This document shows, piece after piece, positions 1 through 7,365 of a stretch of DNA of 44,674 bases. The translations under genes were made by a program, and so were the position numbers. The notes under the pieces are model-generated. The model was not told the origin of the DNA and did not search any database. It was given only the letters and a program-made list of their open reading frames with translations. Origin of the DNA: a virus; the IMG/VR virus record IMGVR_UViG_3300031578_003644, positions 1 to 44,674 of that record; one strand, written 5' to 3'. How positions within the stretch are numbered: the first letter of the stretch is position 1; the number at the start of each line of letters is the position of its first letter.

Positions 1-452
1 CTTCTAAGACACACACCTAACACACCACTAATACACTAGCCTAAACAACTAGCCTATCAGTGCAACATATACCCTATACACTAGCCTATAACCACTAAAC
101 AACTATAACACACTAGCCCACCAGCACATAATACACGTTATACACTACTAAACAACTAGCCTCTATGCTCTCTCTTCTAGTGTTGTGTGCTGTGCTGTGT
201 TTGTGTTGTCTCAATAGCGTGATGCCTGTATGTAGCATGGTGTATGTGCTGTGTAGCCTGTATGCTGTATTGGCCCTGGTGCTGTATGCTTGCATCATTG
301 ATCAATCAGGACACCACTCTACACACACATCTAAGCCTAGTACAGCACATTATGGCCAACACACACATCAACACACCAAACACTGTTTCCCAAGAAAGCA
401 TGAGAGAACACAGTATGAGTATAGGCTTAGTGCTTTTACTATGGGGTGGTTA
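1..452. other. Gene-poor, AC/TG-skewed left end with short direct repeats
   Basis: No convincing gene is seen here. The first 165 bases are rich in A and C and carry five copies of CTAGCC (36-41, 49-54, 81-86, 113-118, 156-161). Two are in a TACACTAGCCTA context and the others mostly in an AACAACTAGCC context. Bases 175-300 switch to T/G-rich sequence and 300-400 back to A/C-rich. The forward ORFs across 165-498 are Cys/His/Thr-rich low-complexity translations and are not believed. The stretch could be a terminal or non-coding regulatory region; its role is not visible. Confidence 0.5.
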
Positions 453-475
453 TTATGTGGGGAGGGGGTTGGGGG
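443..475 (+). other. G-run cluster (possible G-quadruplex)
   Basis: Four runs of 4-5 G (443-446, 459-462, 464-468, 471-475) lie on the + strand at the 3' end of the leftward early operon. The loops are 12, 1 and 2 nt. The last runs also encode the Pro-rich C-terminus of the 453-695 gene on the other strand, so protein coding may explain part of the signal. Confidence 0.3.
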
Positions 476-695
476 ACTCTATTTCGTCTAGGATGTAGTT
501 GCCCTTCTCTAACATGCCTAATATGAGGAACAGTGCCGGTGTAGACACAGAGTACGTTATAACACCCTCCTGAGTATAGTCACGTATCAACAGCCCTTTA
601 ATATGCTTATCATCATGCTCCACGCCTATAAGCACCCTACGATCAGGGATGCTGTACTCCCAATACTCCATAACAGCATCTAACTTAGTAGCCAA
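453..695 (-). CDS. Hypothetical protein, 80 aa
   Basis: This is the last gene of the left early operon. The protein is acidic at its C-terminus and has no domain that I recognise. It begins 1 nt after the stop of the papain-like peptidase gene with a TTG start at 693-695. An internal ATG (codon 9) is an alternative, but it lacks a Shine-Dalgarno sequence. TTG starts placed tightly against upstream stops recur in this genome, which supports the longer form. Function is unknown. Confidence 0.55.
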   Translation of the reverse strand: MATKLDAVMEYWEYSIPDRRVLIGVEHDDKHIKGLLIRDYTQEGVITYSVSTPALFLILGMLEKGNYILDEIESPNPLPT

Positions 696-696
696 T

Positions 697-1590
697 TTAA
701 CGACATATCTCCCTAAACCAAGGAACCCACCCTAACCACCAGCACCACCACGGCTTCACCTTCTCACCGTTATGGATGATCCAAGCATCATAGAACGGAT
801 ATCCGAACGGTAGATAGAAGGTTCCATTGTCACCAACCTCTTTACCCCAAGAACCGGGGTTAATCCAGTATACTTCGCCGTCTATAAGCTTCCACCCAGT
901 TATGGGGCTACTATGACCACCCCTCAACGTATCAGTTGCTCTAGGCATAGGCACCACACCATTCTCATATCCCTCACTGAAAGAGGAGTACACAGGGAAC
1001 GCTGTTATCAACGGTATCTTACCGGGGCTACCATCAGGCATATCATACGGTGCTGGATGAGTTACACCATAGATAGCAGCCATCATGTCACTAGGAATAG
1101 GGTTCACATACCAGTAAGAGTCTATAGAGAACAACTTAGCCTGATCATAAGCATCGTTACATGGCTCAAACTTACTGTACCTTCTATCAGTAGGAGTGGG
1201 GCAACACGACTCTAGACACACTCCCTCATGGTTCAATGCCTTCATCAACCCAGCGTTAGTGCTACCCTCAATGCCGGGAGGCAATCCGGCGTAGAATCTA
1301 CTACGATGATACAGCCACCACGCACTCAGTTCATCAGGAATATTATCTACAACGTGGTTAGTAACCTCCATAGTGATTTTACCGTCCCAACCAACACATG
1401 AACCCCAATTACCCTGATCATACCAGTCCTCATCCAAGAACGGCTTTAACCCATCAAACTCCTCTGGAAGTACCTCAATCTCCGCAAGCAACGGAGAACG
1501 CACCCTATAGTTACGGCTATCCCATGGACTAGGGAAAGCCTTACACCTCTTATCTAGAAAGTCATCATCCATCTGAGGCATGTCAATCAC
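697..1590 (-). CDS. Papain-like (C1A-type) cysteine peptidase with Trp-rich tail
   Basis: The 297-aa protein carries the papain signature: an oxyanion Gln and nucleophile Cys in DQGNWGSCVGW (Q59, C65), a catalytic His in GGHSSPITGW (H226), and a SWG..VG.NGTFYLP block at 247-261. This last block matches the SWGxxWGxxGYF segment that follows the active-site Asn. The Asn (N244) sits two residues earlier than usual (N-P-G-S-W-G), so the third catalytic position is slightly irregular. No signal peptide is obvious. The C-terminus (281-292) is extremely Trp-rich (WWCWWLGWVPWF), which suggests a membrane- or surface-binding tail. In an archaeal virus this could act in host-surface (S-layer) degradation, lysis or protein maturation. 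It lies in the early operon rather than among tail genes. Family assignment is from motifs; role is inferred. Confidence 0.75.
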   Translation of the reverse strand: MIDMPQMDDDFLDKRCKAFPSPWDSRNYRVRSPLLAEIEVLPEEFDGLKPFLDEDWYDQGNWGSCVGWDGKITMEVTNHVVDNIPDELSAWWLYHRSRFYAGLPPGIEGSTNAGLMKALNHEGVCLESCCPTPTDRRYSKFEPCNDAYDQAKLFSIDSYWYVNPIPSDMMAAIYGVTHPAPYDMPDGSPGKIPLITAFPVYSSFSEGYENGVVPMPRATDTLRGGHSSPITGWKLIDGEVYWINPGSWGKEVGDNGTFYLPFGYPFYDAWIIHNGEKVKPWWCWWLGWVPWFREICR

Positions 1591-1608
1591 ACCTAGTTAT
1601 CGTATCTA

Positions 1609-1902
1609 TTATAAGACTTTATCGCTTACCAGTAATCCTAAACTTACTACTTTGCTTCTAAGTTCAGGTGGAACCCATAGATACGTGTATCTGCACCTAC
1701 TAGCAGCAGTCTCTCTACTCTCCAACTGCTGTCTATCAACGAACCCCATATCCTCAAGCCACACCATACATCTACCAATACTCTTAGCAGTCACACCAGT
1801 ATTAGACATACCAGCAATAGTGCTACTCACATCACGCGCAAACAACACCTCACCACTCCACTTCTCAAGAGCAGCCAAGATGAGACCATACTTACGCTTC
1901 AC
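1609..1902 (-). CDS. Winged-helix DNA-binding protein
   Basis: The roughly 97-aa protein begins KRKYGLILAALEKW and continues with a segment typical of small wHTH regulators: helices, then TAKSIGRCMVWLEDMGFVDR as a probable recognition helix and wing entry (around residues 40-60). I chose the GTG at 1900-1902 because a GGTGG sequence precedes it by a suitable distance. A TTG at 1914 would add four residues. It probably regulates viral transcription. The ligand and operator are unknown, and a strong hairpin (1924-1986) lies just upstream of the gene. Confidence 0.6.
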   Translation of the reverse strand: MKRKYGLILAALEKWSGEVLFARDVSSTIAGMSNTGVTAKSIGRCMVWLEDMGFVDRQQLESRETAASRCRYTYLWVPPELRSKVVSLGLLVSDKVL

Positions 1903-1923
1903 ACAAACCACCAATCAGGATAG

Positions 1924-1986
1924 TAGCCCCCCTCAGTCGAAAGTAGGAGGAAGACGGAGAGCCATCACGACTTAAACGGGGGGCTA
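1924..1986. ncRNA. Strong two-part stem-loop between early genes
   Basis: Perfect 9-bp arms TAGCCCCCC (1924-1932) and GGGGGGCTA (1978-1986) enclose a second 5-bp stem, AGTCG (1935-1939) with CGACT (1968-1972). The remaining 28-nt loop is purine-rich. The element fills the gap between the 2011-2415 gene and the wHTH gene. It has no trailing T-run, so it is not a classic terminator, and the inner part does not fold as a tRNA. It could be an mRNA leader or processing element, or a small RNA. The structure is seen; transcription is not shown. Confidence 0.45.
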
Positions 1987-2010
1987 ACATAGATACCATC
2001 CATCAACCTA

Positions 2011-2415
2011 TTAACTATTTACAGATACAGGTTTCTTAGATTTACGTCCAAACACCTTTGGAAGACCATCAATAGTATCATCTATAGGCTCTGTAGCGTA
2101 TGGAGTACCATCTGAAACAGTGAATCCCTCTATCTTAGGGGAAGTCACCAAGTCAAATGCTTTAGGTGGAGCATTATCTATAGTAGTTATAGGTGGAGGG
2201 ATGAACATACCTGTAAGCCTGTTTAACGCTGTAAGCTCATCAACTTCAACTGGTTCCTCAATAGACACCACTTTAGTAGGCTTCTCACGTACAATGTCTC
2301 CCCCTGGAACAGTTTCAGTTGTCACAGGCTCCTTAACATTTACTTCAGGGTTATCTATGCCAATAATATCTATTGGCTCAAAGAACCTCTTCTCCCTACG
2401 TCTAGCACGACTCAT
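2011..2415 (-). CDS. Hypothetical disordered protein, 134 aa
   Basis: The start is basic (SRARRREKRFF). The rest is Pro/Val/Asp/Thr-rich without a predicted globular core, so the protein is probably largely disordered. It starts at an ATG about 34 nt downstream of a TATA box (TTTATATA on the minus strand, 2445-2452), so it may head its own transcript. No homologue is recognised. Confidence 0.55.
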   Translation of the reverse strand: MSRARRREKRFFEPIDIIGIDNPEVNVKEPVTTETVPGGDIVREKPTKVVSIEEPVEVDELTALNRLTGMFIPPPITTIDNAPPKAFDLVTSPKIEGFTVSDGTPYATEPIDDTIDGLPKVFGRKSKKPVSVNS

Positions 2416-2444
2416 GACAGTTCACTAGGTAATTTACCCATACT

Positions 2445-2452
2445 GTATATAA
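2445..2452 (-). promoter_or_regulatory. Archaeal TATA box upstream of the 2011-2415 gene
   Basis: The minus strand reads TTTATATA about 34 nt before the ATG at 2413-2415. This spacing fits an archaeal TBP site with a very short leader. Confidence 0.45.
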
Positions 2453-2492
2453 AGGTTATTGACGAAGATGGGATAGGTTATCTTTTAATATA

Positions 2493-2621
2493 TATTCATA
2501 TCCAGCATCGTCCAACCACTGTAGTAACGCTATAATCTTCTCCTCTAATGGTGGGATAGTAATTTTTGTATAGTTCTCTTCCCCATGCCTCTAGATTTTC
2601 TTCAGTCTCAGTGTAAGCCAT
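2493..2621 (-). CDS. Small hypothetical protein, 42 aa
   Basis: The peptide begins MAYTETEENLEAWGRELYKN and ends GRCWI. Its ATG overlaps the stop of the preceding 58-aa gene by one base (TAATG) and has a very good Shine-Dalgarno sequence (GGAGG) upstream. The ribosome-binding site and the coupling are the support. Function is unknown. Its last residues resemble the GRCWI near the N-terminus of the 6019-6156 product. Confidence 0.6.
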
Positions 2622-2797
2622 TACTCTTCCTCCTCCGTCCTATTGACATGGGTAACTATGGATTCTTGTTTTGGAACGAAGTTCGGACAACTATAATCCC
2701 ACCAAACTAAGCGAGCAAGCAGATCACAACCTACTTGTTCTTCATGAGATTCCTCTACTTCAAAGGCATGATCACAGTATAGACATTCTGCTTTCAT
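2621..2797 (-). CDS. Small CxxC protein, 58 aa
   Basis: The product starts MKAECLYCDHAFEVEESHEE and has a CxxC (C5, C8) plus C24 and C37, which suggests zinc binding. It ends in a Glu run. It starts 15 nt after the stop of the ParB-like gene and is coupled by TAATG to the next small gene. It is one of several tiny Cys-pair proteins in the early operons. Function is unknown. Confidence 0.6.
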   Translation of the reverse strand: MKAECLYCDHAFEVEESHEEQVGCDLLARLVWWDYSCPNFVPKQESIVTHVNRTEEEE

Positions 2798-2812
2798 TCT
2801 GTTGACCTCTTT

Positions 2813-3814
2813 TCAGATGTAAGTTCGGATAGGTACTTCTCCCCTCGTATCATATATCTTGTTAGCAGTTCTCTCAATCTGTTTCTGACGCCTCTGCCTA
2901 AGTAGTGGGTCTGGATCAAGAACCCATTGACGTACAGCGTTAACACGTATAATTGGCTGAGTCCTGTCTTTGGGTATAATGTTATGTGTTCCATCAAACA
3001 TGTTCTTCACCTTCATAACAGACTTAATTATACTTGTAGACACGAAGAATGATAGTTCTGGGTATCCACTGCTTTCAAGATGAGTGGCTACCTTATTATA
3101 AGATTGAACTAAATCCTCTAGTATCTTAGCAATAGCACCACGATCAATCATAGGCATCTTCTTCAACTCAGCGTCATACAACTTTGTCTTAGGGTTCCTA
3201 ACAACTGATTTACCGTCATCACCAACATCTCCCCTAAGATGCTCCCTAGTATCCTCAGTGTTCCATCCCTTAGTCTCAGCAGTCTGTAGATAACTTAACG
3301 TATAGTCTGGATGGGTCTTAAGTATCTCATCAACAATAGACGCTGATAGACTAGACTTACCTATAAACTCCTGAATGGCTGGGCCAGTGTTCATTCTACT
3401 CAGTATTCTACTCATCTCAGCGTTATCTTTACCAACTTTAATAGCGTACTCAGTTTTAGATAACCCAGACGCTTTATAATCATCAAAGTAGTGTTCAGCC
3501 TCCTTCATCAGATTCCTAGTCTTACTGCGTGTAAGGCTGTTACGGATATACTGTCTAGCCTCATCATCACTCATATCCTGTATTGTAACCCAAGACTCAG
3601 GTATCTCAGACATACCAATACGATCACGCAATACCGTTATCTTCTGCTCACCATCCACAAGTTCCAGTTTATCTCCAACTGGTCGGCATATTATTGATAT
3701 AGTAACCCCATCAGCACGGAGACTATCCTCAAGTTCCTTCAAATCATCAGAGGATGGTTTGTTGAAGTTCCACGGAGAGGGGGTGAACTTTGTTATATTT
3801 ATCATTTGTGACAT
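2813..3814 (-). CDS. ParB/Spo0J-like DNA-binding protein
   Basis: The 333-aa protein has an N-terminal ParB/sulfiredoxin-like domain (about 5-95). It is marked by the opening ITKFTPSPWNFNKPSSDDLKEL, LxxSLRxDG and ELVDGEQKITVLRDRIG. The GEQKIT stretch replaces the GERRxR CTP-binding motif of chromosomal ParB, so CTP switching may be absent. A helix-turn-helix follows (about 115-142, GLSKTEYAIKVGKDNAEMSRIL) as in ParB-family centromere binders. No ParA-like ATPase is seen in the window. The start codon is covered by one copy of the dispersed near-palindrome TTTGNGACATCNCAAA (3805-3820), which suggests autoregulation. It may be a parS-like binder for genome maintenance or a global regulator. Family call is good; the role is inferred. 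Confidence 0.75.
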   Translation of the reverse strand: MSQMINITKFTPSPWNFNKPSSDDLKELEDSLRADGVTISIICRPVGDKLELVDGEQKITVLRDRIGMSEIPESWVTIQDMSDDEARQYIRNSLTRSKTRNLMKEAEHYFDDYKASGLSKTEYAIKVGKDNAEMSRILSRMNTGPAIQEFIGKSSLSASIVDEILKTHPDYTLSYLQTAETKGWNTEDTREHLRGDVGDDGKSVVRNPKTKLYDAELKKMPMIDRGAIAKILEDLVQSYNKVATHLESSGYPELSFFVSTSIIKSVMKVKNMFDGTHNIIPKDRTQPIIRVNAVRQWVLDPDPLLRQRRQKQIERTANKIYDTRGEVPIRTYI

Positions 3815-3820
3815 CTCAAT
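3805..3820. promoter_or_regulatory. Dispersed 16-bp near-palindrome, copy 1 (on the parB-like start codon)
   Basis: The sequence TTTGTGACATCTCAAT matches TTTGNGACATCNCAAA with one end mismatch. It overlaps the ATG (3812-3814) of the ParB-like gene. This is the position expected for an autorepressor site. Confidence 0.6.
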
Positions 3821-3823
3821 TAT

Positions 3824-4000
3824 CTATTCTACCCATCCCTCTACCTTCTGCTCCTTCCAACCATAAGTTGGAACATTCTCATATGTAACATACTCATCAC
3901 CCTTTAACCTACGAAGCCTTCGTACTGCTTCAGAGTCCCCTCTGAGGTATCCTGAGATCCTACTGTAGTCATCCCTGGGAGTGGTAAAAAACCTATACAC
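3824..4000 (-). other. Overlapping ORF or -1 frameshift extension of the 3904-5073 gene
   Basis: A second reading frame, -1 relative to the 389-aa gene, is open here and ends at TAG 3824-3826, 9 nt before the ParB start. The zero frame carries the heptamer T TTT TTA (3991-3985) in exact slippery phase. A -1 shift there would swap the last 26 residues for 53 others, including GDEYVTYENVPTYGWKEQ. A free GTG start at 3998-4000 would instead give a 58-aa protein, but no Shine-Dalgarno sequence precedes it. A one-base homopolymer assembly error is the third explanation. The composition looks protein-like and fills an otherwise empty gap. Confidence 0.45.
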
Positions 4001-5073
4001 CGTATCTCTGTCTGTCCACTACGTGCTGTATATTGTGTACCACCCTCTGGACGCATCCACACCTCATCTGGTTTACCATACGCTATTCCGGTAGTGTATT
4101 CACCAAAGTTGTGATTCCATGTTGATGGTAAATATATGTCTATGCTGCTTAACACATCTTCCGGGTCAAATATCTTAGCAGGTATCCCCTTCCAGAAGTC
4201 TCTGCGTTCCCACTGTATATCACTGATTATTCCCTCTACTGCTATCATTGCATCCCACTTAACGTATTTTGAAGTCATATCAGGTGTACCATCCTTATTC
4301 TGAGGTAACCATGTTAGATAGACATCATACGCTTCAACAATGTCTACCGTGAACAATCCTAACGCCTCACGTACAGCTGTAGGGGCTTCAACCGAAATGG
4401 TTGCTCCTCCCTTGAACACTGTTCTAGTCTCAGCACCAGCTGACCCATATATCAGGTAACCATACTCATTAACCTTTATCTTACCATAAGTTGTACATGG
4501 TTTGAATGCGTGGTCAGGGAACTTTATCTTACCCCAAGCCTCAGCCAGTGTATCATTGCTTGTCTGGAACTTGGTGAACACAAACGGCTCATCAGACCCC
4601 TTTTCACGGAATGCTCCGAACAATGTCATCTCTAGTAACTTAAGTTTAGGGTCTAACGGTTCACCGAAACCAGTATTAGGTTTGCCGAACAGCTTCTTCC
4701 TAGTATCAAGAGTCTTACCCTCCAAATCAGTAAGCCCACCAGCAACAGCCTCACTTAAACCCTTACCAAGTATCGCCTTCTCAGCCTTCTCTCTCATCTC
4801 CTGTGCTCTATCCCTAAACTCACCTGACCCTATCAGATACCCTTCAAGTGGGAGCACCTCGTTACTAATAGTTCCAACTTGTTTCAAGCCACCATACCTA
4901 TCAAGTATCTTCCTCTGAGTGACAGCCCAAGCTATACGCTGTACAGCCTCTGGACTCATAGGTGCTTTAACAAGCTTAGCCTCTTCCTCTCTGTACACCT
5001 TCTCTATCTCAGATACAGGTATACCTAACCCAGTTCTCACAGAGAACTCATCCCATGTCTTTCTATCTGTCAT
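3904..5073 (-). CDS. Hypothetical replication-module protein, 389 aa
   Basis: No domain is recognised with confidence. The N-terminal 130 residues are charged and helical. The central and C-terminal parts are rich in beta-prone segments with aromatic residues (for example EYGYLIYGSAG and VDIVEAYDVYLTWLPQ). That, and the position between ERCC4 nuclease and ParB-like genes, would suit a single-stranded-DNA-binding (OB-fold) or accessory replication protein, but this is speculation. It is preceded by a GGAGGT ribosome-binding site and begins 2 nt after the upstream stop. A slippery T TTT TTA near its end may yield a longer form (see 3824-4000). Confidence 0.6.
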   Translation of the reverse strand: MTDRKTWDEFSVRTGLGIPVSEIEKVYREEEAKLVKAPMSPEAVQRIAWAVTQRKILDRYGGLKQVGTISNEVLPLEGYLIGSGEFRDRAQEMREKAEKAILGKGLSEAVAGGLTDLEGKTLDTRKKLFGKPNTGFGEPLDPKLKLLEMTLFGAFREKGSDEPFVFTKFQTSNDTLAEAWGKIKFPDHAFKPCTTYGKIKVNEYGYLIYGSAGAETRTVFKGGATISVEAPTAVREALGLFTVDIVEAYDVYLTWLPQNKDGTPDMTSKYVKWDAMIAVEGIISDIQWERRDFWKGIPAKIFDPEDVLSSIDIYLPSTWNHNFGEYTTGIAYGKPDEVWMRPEGGTQYTARSGQTEIRCIGFLPLPGMTTVGSQDTSEGTLKQYEGFVG

Positions 5074-5075
5074 GA

Positions 5076-5351
5076 TTATACCTCCACATCAATACTTTCA
5101 TTAGAACGTGGAGTTCCAGTCCAATGCGTAGCACAATTACATAGTTGCTCTACCCTATATAATCCATATTGGATACACTCCCAACGTTCCCCATCCTTTG
5201 GTCTATTATATTCCTCAAACGCATTAAATACTGCTTCAGCCTGTTTATCGTTATCTACAGTAAATTCAGAGTGAACGATCCAATCATCAACTGGACGCTG
5301 TTGTTTTATAATATAAAACGGTTTCCAAATTGATTTTGGTTTACCACTCAT
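5076..5351 (-). CDS. Hypothetical protein, 91 aa
   Basis: The protein is compact, aromatic-rich and mildly acidic (WKPFYIIKQQRPVDDWIVHSE), with two Cys near the C-terminus (CNC). Its ATG overlaps the stop of the ERCC4 nuclease gene in an ATGA, so translation is coupled. The pattern of alternating aromatic and charged residues suggests a small beta-alpha fold. Function is unknown. Confidence 0.6.
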   Translation of the reverse strand: MSGKPKSIWKPFYIIKQQRPVDDWIVHSEFTVDNDKQAEAVFNAFEEYNRPKDGERWECIQYGLYRVEQLCNCATHWTGTPRSNESIDVEV

Positions 5352-6022
5352 CTTACTGCCTCCACAAGCATCTTAGCCCTCTTCAATGGAAGTTTATCCA
5401 CTTTCTTACATAGAGTCTCAGCACCCATGTCACGTATATCACTGAACGTGGGTGTAACCTTAAGGATACGCTTACCAAGCGTACCACCAATACCATCTAC
5501 ACAACAAACCATATTATATCGTATCTCCTTAACATCCACACTCTTCTTAACAGCAGGTCCAGGTGGCGTGGAAACCGTGTAACCCATCTCCCTGTTATAT
5601 ATCATAGCTATACGTCTAGCAGTGTCCTCTATATCAGTGCTCTGTATTATCGGTATACCCCAACCAAGTATCGTACTATGCTGTATCTGTCGAAGAGTCT
5701 GTTTCTCTCCATCAGTCAACACAAACCCCTTCTTGAAGCGCCTACGACCTATACGGACATTCCTAACCTTCTCAGTATCATCTATTACTCCCTCGAACAG
5801 TACGAGGGGCTTCTTGTAGGTATCCTTCAGCACTTGTATCTGCTTAAAGTATCTACCATCGTTCACACTGTTTAACGCATCAGTCAACTCCTTCCTCTCA
5901 ACACCTATGTCACCGAACACATAATCACCTGAACCGTATCTGCTAACCTCAACGTTGTCAACCAGCTTTCTAAGAGCAACTATAAGTTTAGTTGTCTCTC
6001 TATCATCACAGTACAGAGTCAT
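5348..6022 (-). CDS. ERCC4/XPF-type structure-specific nuclease
   Basis: The 224-aa protein has the ERCC4 nuclease core: DDRE near the N-terminus (D6-E9), GDYVF (32-36), and VERKELTDAL (41-50) containing the ERKxxxD metal-binding signature, followed by PLVLFEG. The C-terminus has a helix-hairpin-helix segment (DGIGGTLGKRIL). This is the minimal nuclease + HhH layout of archaeal XPF/Hef-like enzymes without the helicase. Such enzymes cut branched DNA at flaps or forks. Beside the RadA-like gene it probably serves recombination-dependent replication or resolution before packaging. It is coupled by ATGA overlaps to both neighbours. Confidence 0.85.
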   Translation of the reverse strand: MTLYCDDRETTKLIVALRKLVDNVEVSRYGSGDYVFGDIGVERKELTDALNSVNDGRYFKQIQVLKDTYKKPLVLFEGVIDDTEKVRNVRIGRRRFKKGFVLTDGEKQTLRQIQHSTILGWGIPIIQSTDIEDTARRIAMIYNREMGYTVSTPPGPAVKKSVDVKEIRYNMVCCVDGIGGTLGKRILKVTPTFSDIRDMGAETLCKKVDKLPLKRAKMLVEAVR

Positions 6023-6156
6023 TTTTTAACACTCAGAATCAACATTGTTCCCTTTACTTCCACAGAATCAACTTCAGCATTAGTTATATGTACCGTCAAC
6101 CCAGAATTATCGTATTTACTTATCCAGCATCTTCCATTATAGTTATGTATTTTCAT
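6019..6156 (-). CDS. Small hypothetical protein, 45 aa
   Basis: The peptide reads MKIHNYNGRCWISKYDNSGL at its start, then a beta-like stretch ending LILSVKK. Its ATG overlaps the upstream stop (TAATG) and its TGA overlaps the nuclease start (ATGA). Being coupled on both sides strongly supports a real gene. The hydrophobic-polar alternation suggests a small beta sheet. Function is unknown. Confidence 0.6.
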   Translation of the reverse strand: MKIHNYNGRCWISKYDNSGLTVHITNAEVDSVEVKGTMLILSVKK

Positions 6157-6347
6157 TATGATCCCTCATTTATGGGTGAACTAGGATAAAATGGTTTCTT
6201 ACATAATGGACAAGGATCGCCCTCCCATATCATCCAAGTTGGAGGAATGTATTCACCACATTCTTTACAATTACCCATAGCAAATGGTTTAGGAATACCA
6301 TATTTATTGTATTGTATTCTGATGGTTGGGTATGATATATCATCCAA
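6156..6347 (-). CDS. Small zinc-ribbon protein, 63 aa
   Basis: Two Cys pairs, CKEC and CPLC, spaced as in a zinc ribbon, lie in the C-terminal half. The start is TTG (6345-6347), 8 nt inside the end of the RadA-like gene, with GGGTGAG as ribosome-binding site. It may be a nucleic-acid-binding or adaptor protein made together with the recombinase. Partner and role are unknown. Confidence 0.6.
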   Translation of the reverse strand: MDDISYPTIRIQYNKYGIPKPFAMGNCKECGEYIPPTWMIWEGDPCPLCKKPFYPSSPINEGS

Positions 6348-7317
6348 CGTCTCTCACCCCATATTCATCTATCAAGAAGTCAAACGTTGACATAGGAAGG
6401 AAGTTATGGTCAGTGATGCTTGCATGATATATCTTATCACTCTTCTCCCCACCACTCTTCTGTTGAAGAGATAGCCACGTATTGATATTATGTGCTACAA
6501 GTGTACCACCGACAGGATAGAACTCTCCGTGATACTTCATCTTATCCTTCAACGCACCACTAGGATCAGGAGTCACACCGCACTGGAATGTAAGCATCAC
6601 ACACGCATTAAATTGTTTAGCCATCTCCTCTAAGAAGTCTATATGTCTACCAAACTCCTGCGCCCTCTCAGGGTACATCTCTCTACCACTATATGCCCTA
6701 CGGAACTTAGCATTAAAACTGTCTACCGTGATAAGCCCAACATCATACCCATTCTTCTCCGCCTCAGTCTTCAAATACAGATAACCTCTGAACTGTCCGA
6801 ACACTGTACCCACGTTTCTAGATGGGTAGATATGATGAAGTGCCCCATCATAATTATACCCCCTAGACTTAGCTATATCCCGTATTCTAGGCACATGAAC
6901 CGTGTTGGACTCTGTCTCAATAGTTAAAACATGCATCCCAGCATCAATACAACTAGCTATAGCAGTATTAATAAGCTGAGTTTTACCAGTAGCCTGAAGC
7001 CCATATAATCCATTAGTGGATATAGTGGGCCACCCACCTCCAAGGTACTCATCAAACGTTTTACTACCCGTGGGGATATATCTGATTGTGTCATCAAGGT
7101 ACTGCTCATACTCGTCACCAGTATATATCCTAACCTCACGATACGCAAGGTCAAGAGCACTCTGTATGGTTTCCTTAGCTTGCTTTGTGTTAAACCCTAA
7201 CAGGGCTTTCAACTCATCCGGGCGCATCACACTAAGATGATCAACACTGCTAATACCAGCGTTAATCAGTTTCGTAGATGTGATTTCACCAATTCCCTTA
7301 ACGTCTTTAAGACTCAT
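6340..7317 (-). CDS. radA-like: RadA/Rad51-like recombinase
   Basis: The 325-aa protein has an N-terminal helix-hairpin-helix domain (1-55, KDVKGIGEITSTKLINAGI) as in archaeal RadA, then the RecA core. Walker A is GLQATGKT (106-113) and Walker B is VGLITVDS (193-200). The TGSKTFDEYLGGG entry motif (83-95) is typical of RadA/RadB. Length is close to cellular RadA. It should form ATP-dependent filaments on single-stranded DNA for strand exchange. Its own TATA box lies about 27 nt upstream, implying a leaderless mRNA, and a copy of the dispersed palindrome abuts that box. It heads the left early operon. Confidence 0.87.
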   Translation of the reverse strand: MSLKDVKGIGEITSTKLINAGISSVDHLSVMRPDELKALLGFNTKQAKETIQSALDLAYREVRIYTGDEYEQYLDDTIRYIPTGSKTFDEYLGGGWPTISTNGLYGLQATGKTQLINTAIASCIDAGMHVLTIETESNTVHVPRIRDIAKSRGYNYDGALHHIYPSRNVGTVFGQFRGYLYLKTEAEKNGYDVGLITVDSFNAKFRRAYSGREMYPERAQEFGRHIDFLEEMAKQFNACVMLTFQCGVTPDPSGALKDKMKYHGEFYPVGGTLVAHNINTWLSLQQKSGGEKSDKIYHASITDHNFLPMSTFDFLIDEYGVRDVG

Positions 7318-7339
7318 TACCTAACCCTACACAGCATGA

Positions 7340-7349
7340 GTATATAACA
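7340..7349 (-). promoter_or_regulatory. TATA box of the recombinase operon
   Basis: The minus strand reads TGTTATATAC, centred about 27 nt before the ATG of the RadA-like gene, so the transcript would be leaderless. The dispersed 16-bp palindrome directly abuts and slightly overlaps it upstream, where a repressor or activator would meet TBP/TFB. Confidence 0.55.
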
Positions 7350-7365
7350 TTTGCGACATCGCAAA
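7350..7365. promoter_or_regulatory. Dispersed 16-bp palindrome, copy 2 (recombinase promoter)
   Basis: TTTGCGACATCGCAAA is a perfect inverted repeat of TTTGCGA around a CA centre. It extends to 18 bp with flanking A and T. It sits at the edge of the repeat-rich intergenic block and immediately upstream of the recombinase TATA box. Confidence 0.65.

Noticed and set aside
165-498. Two overlapping forward ORFs of 108 and 84 codons at the left end
   Set aside because: Low-complexity translations of AC/TG-rich DNA with many Cys, His and Thr, no ribosome-binding site, and opposite in strand to the early operon.
1924-1986. tRNA gene
   Set aside because: The 9-bp outer stem and a TTCGA-like string suggested one, but no T-arm, D-arm or anticodon arm can be paired in the right places.
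2794-2997. 67-codon minus-strand ORF overlapping the ParB-like gene
   Set aside because: It is a shadow of the ParB-like frame with no separate signal. The region is explained by that gene and the coupled 58-aa gene.
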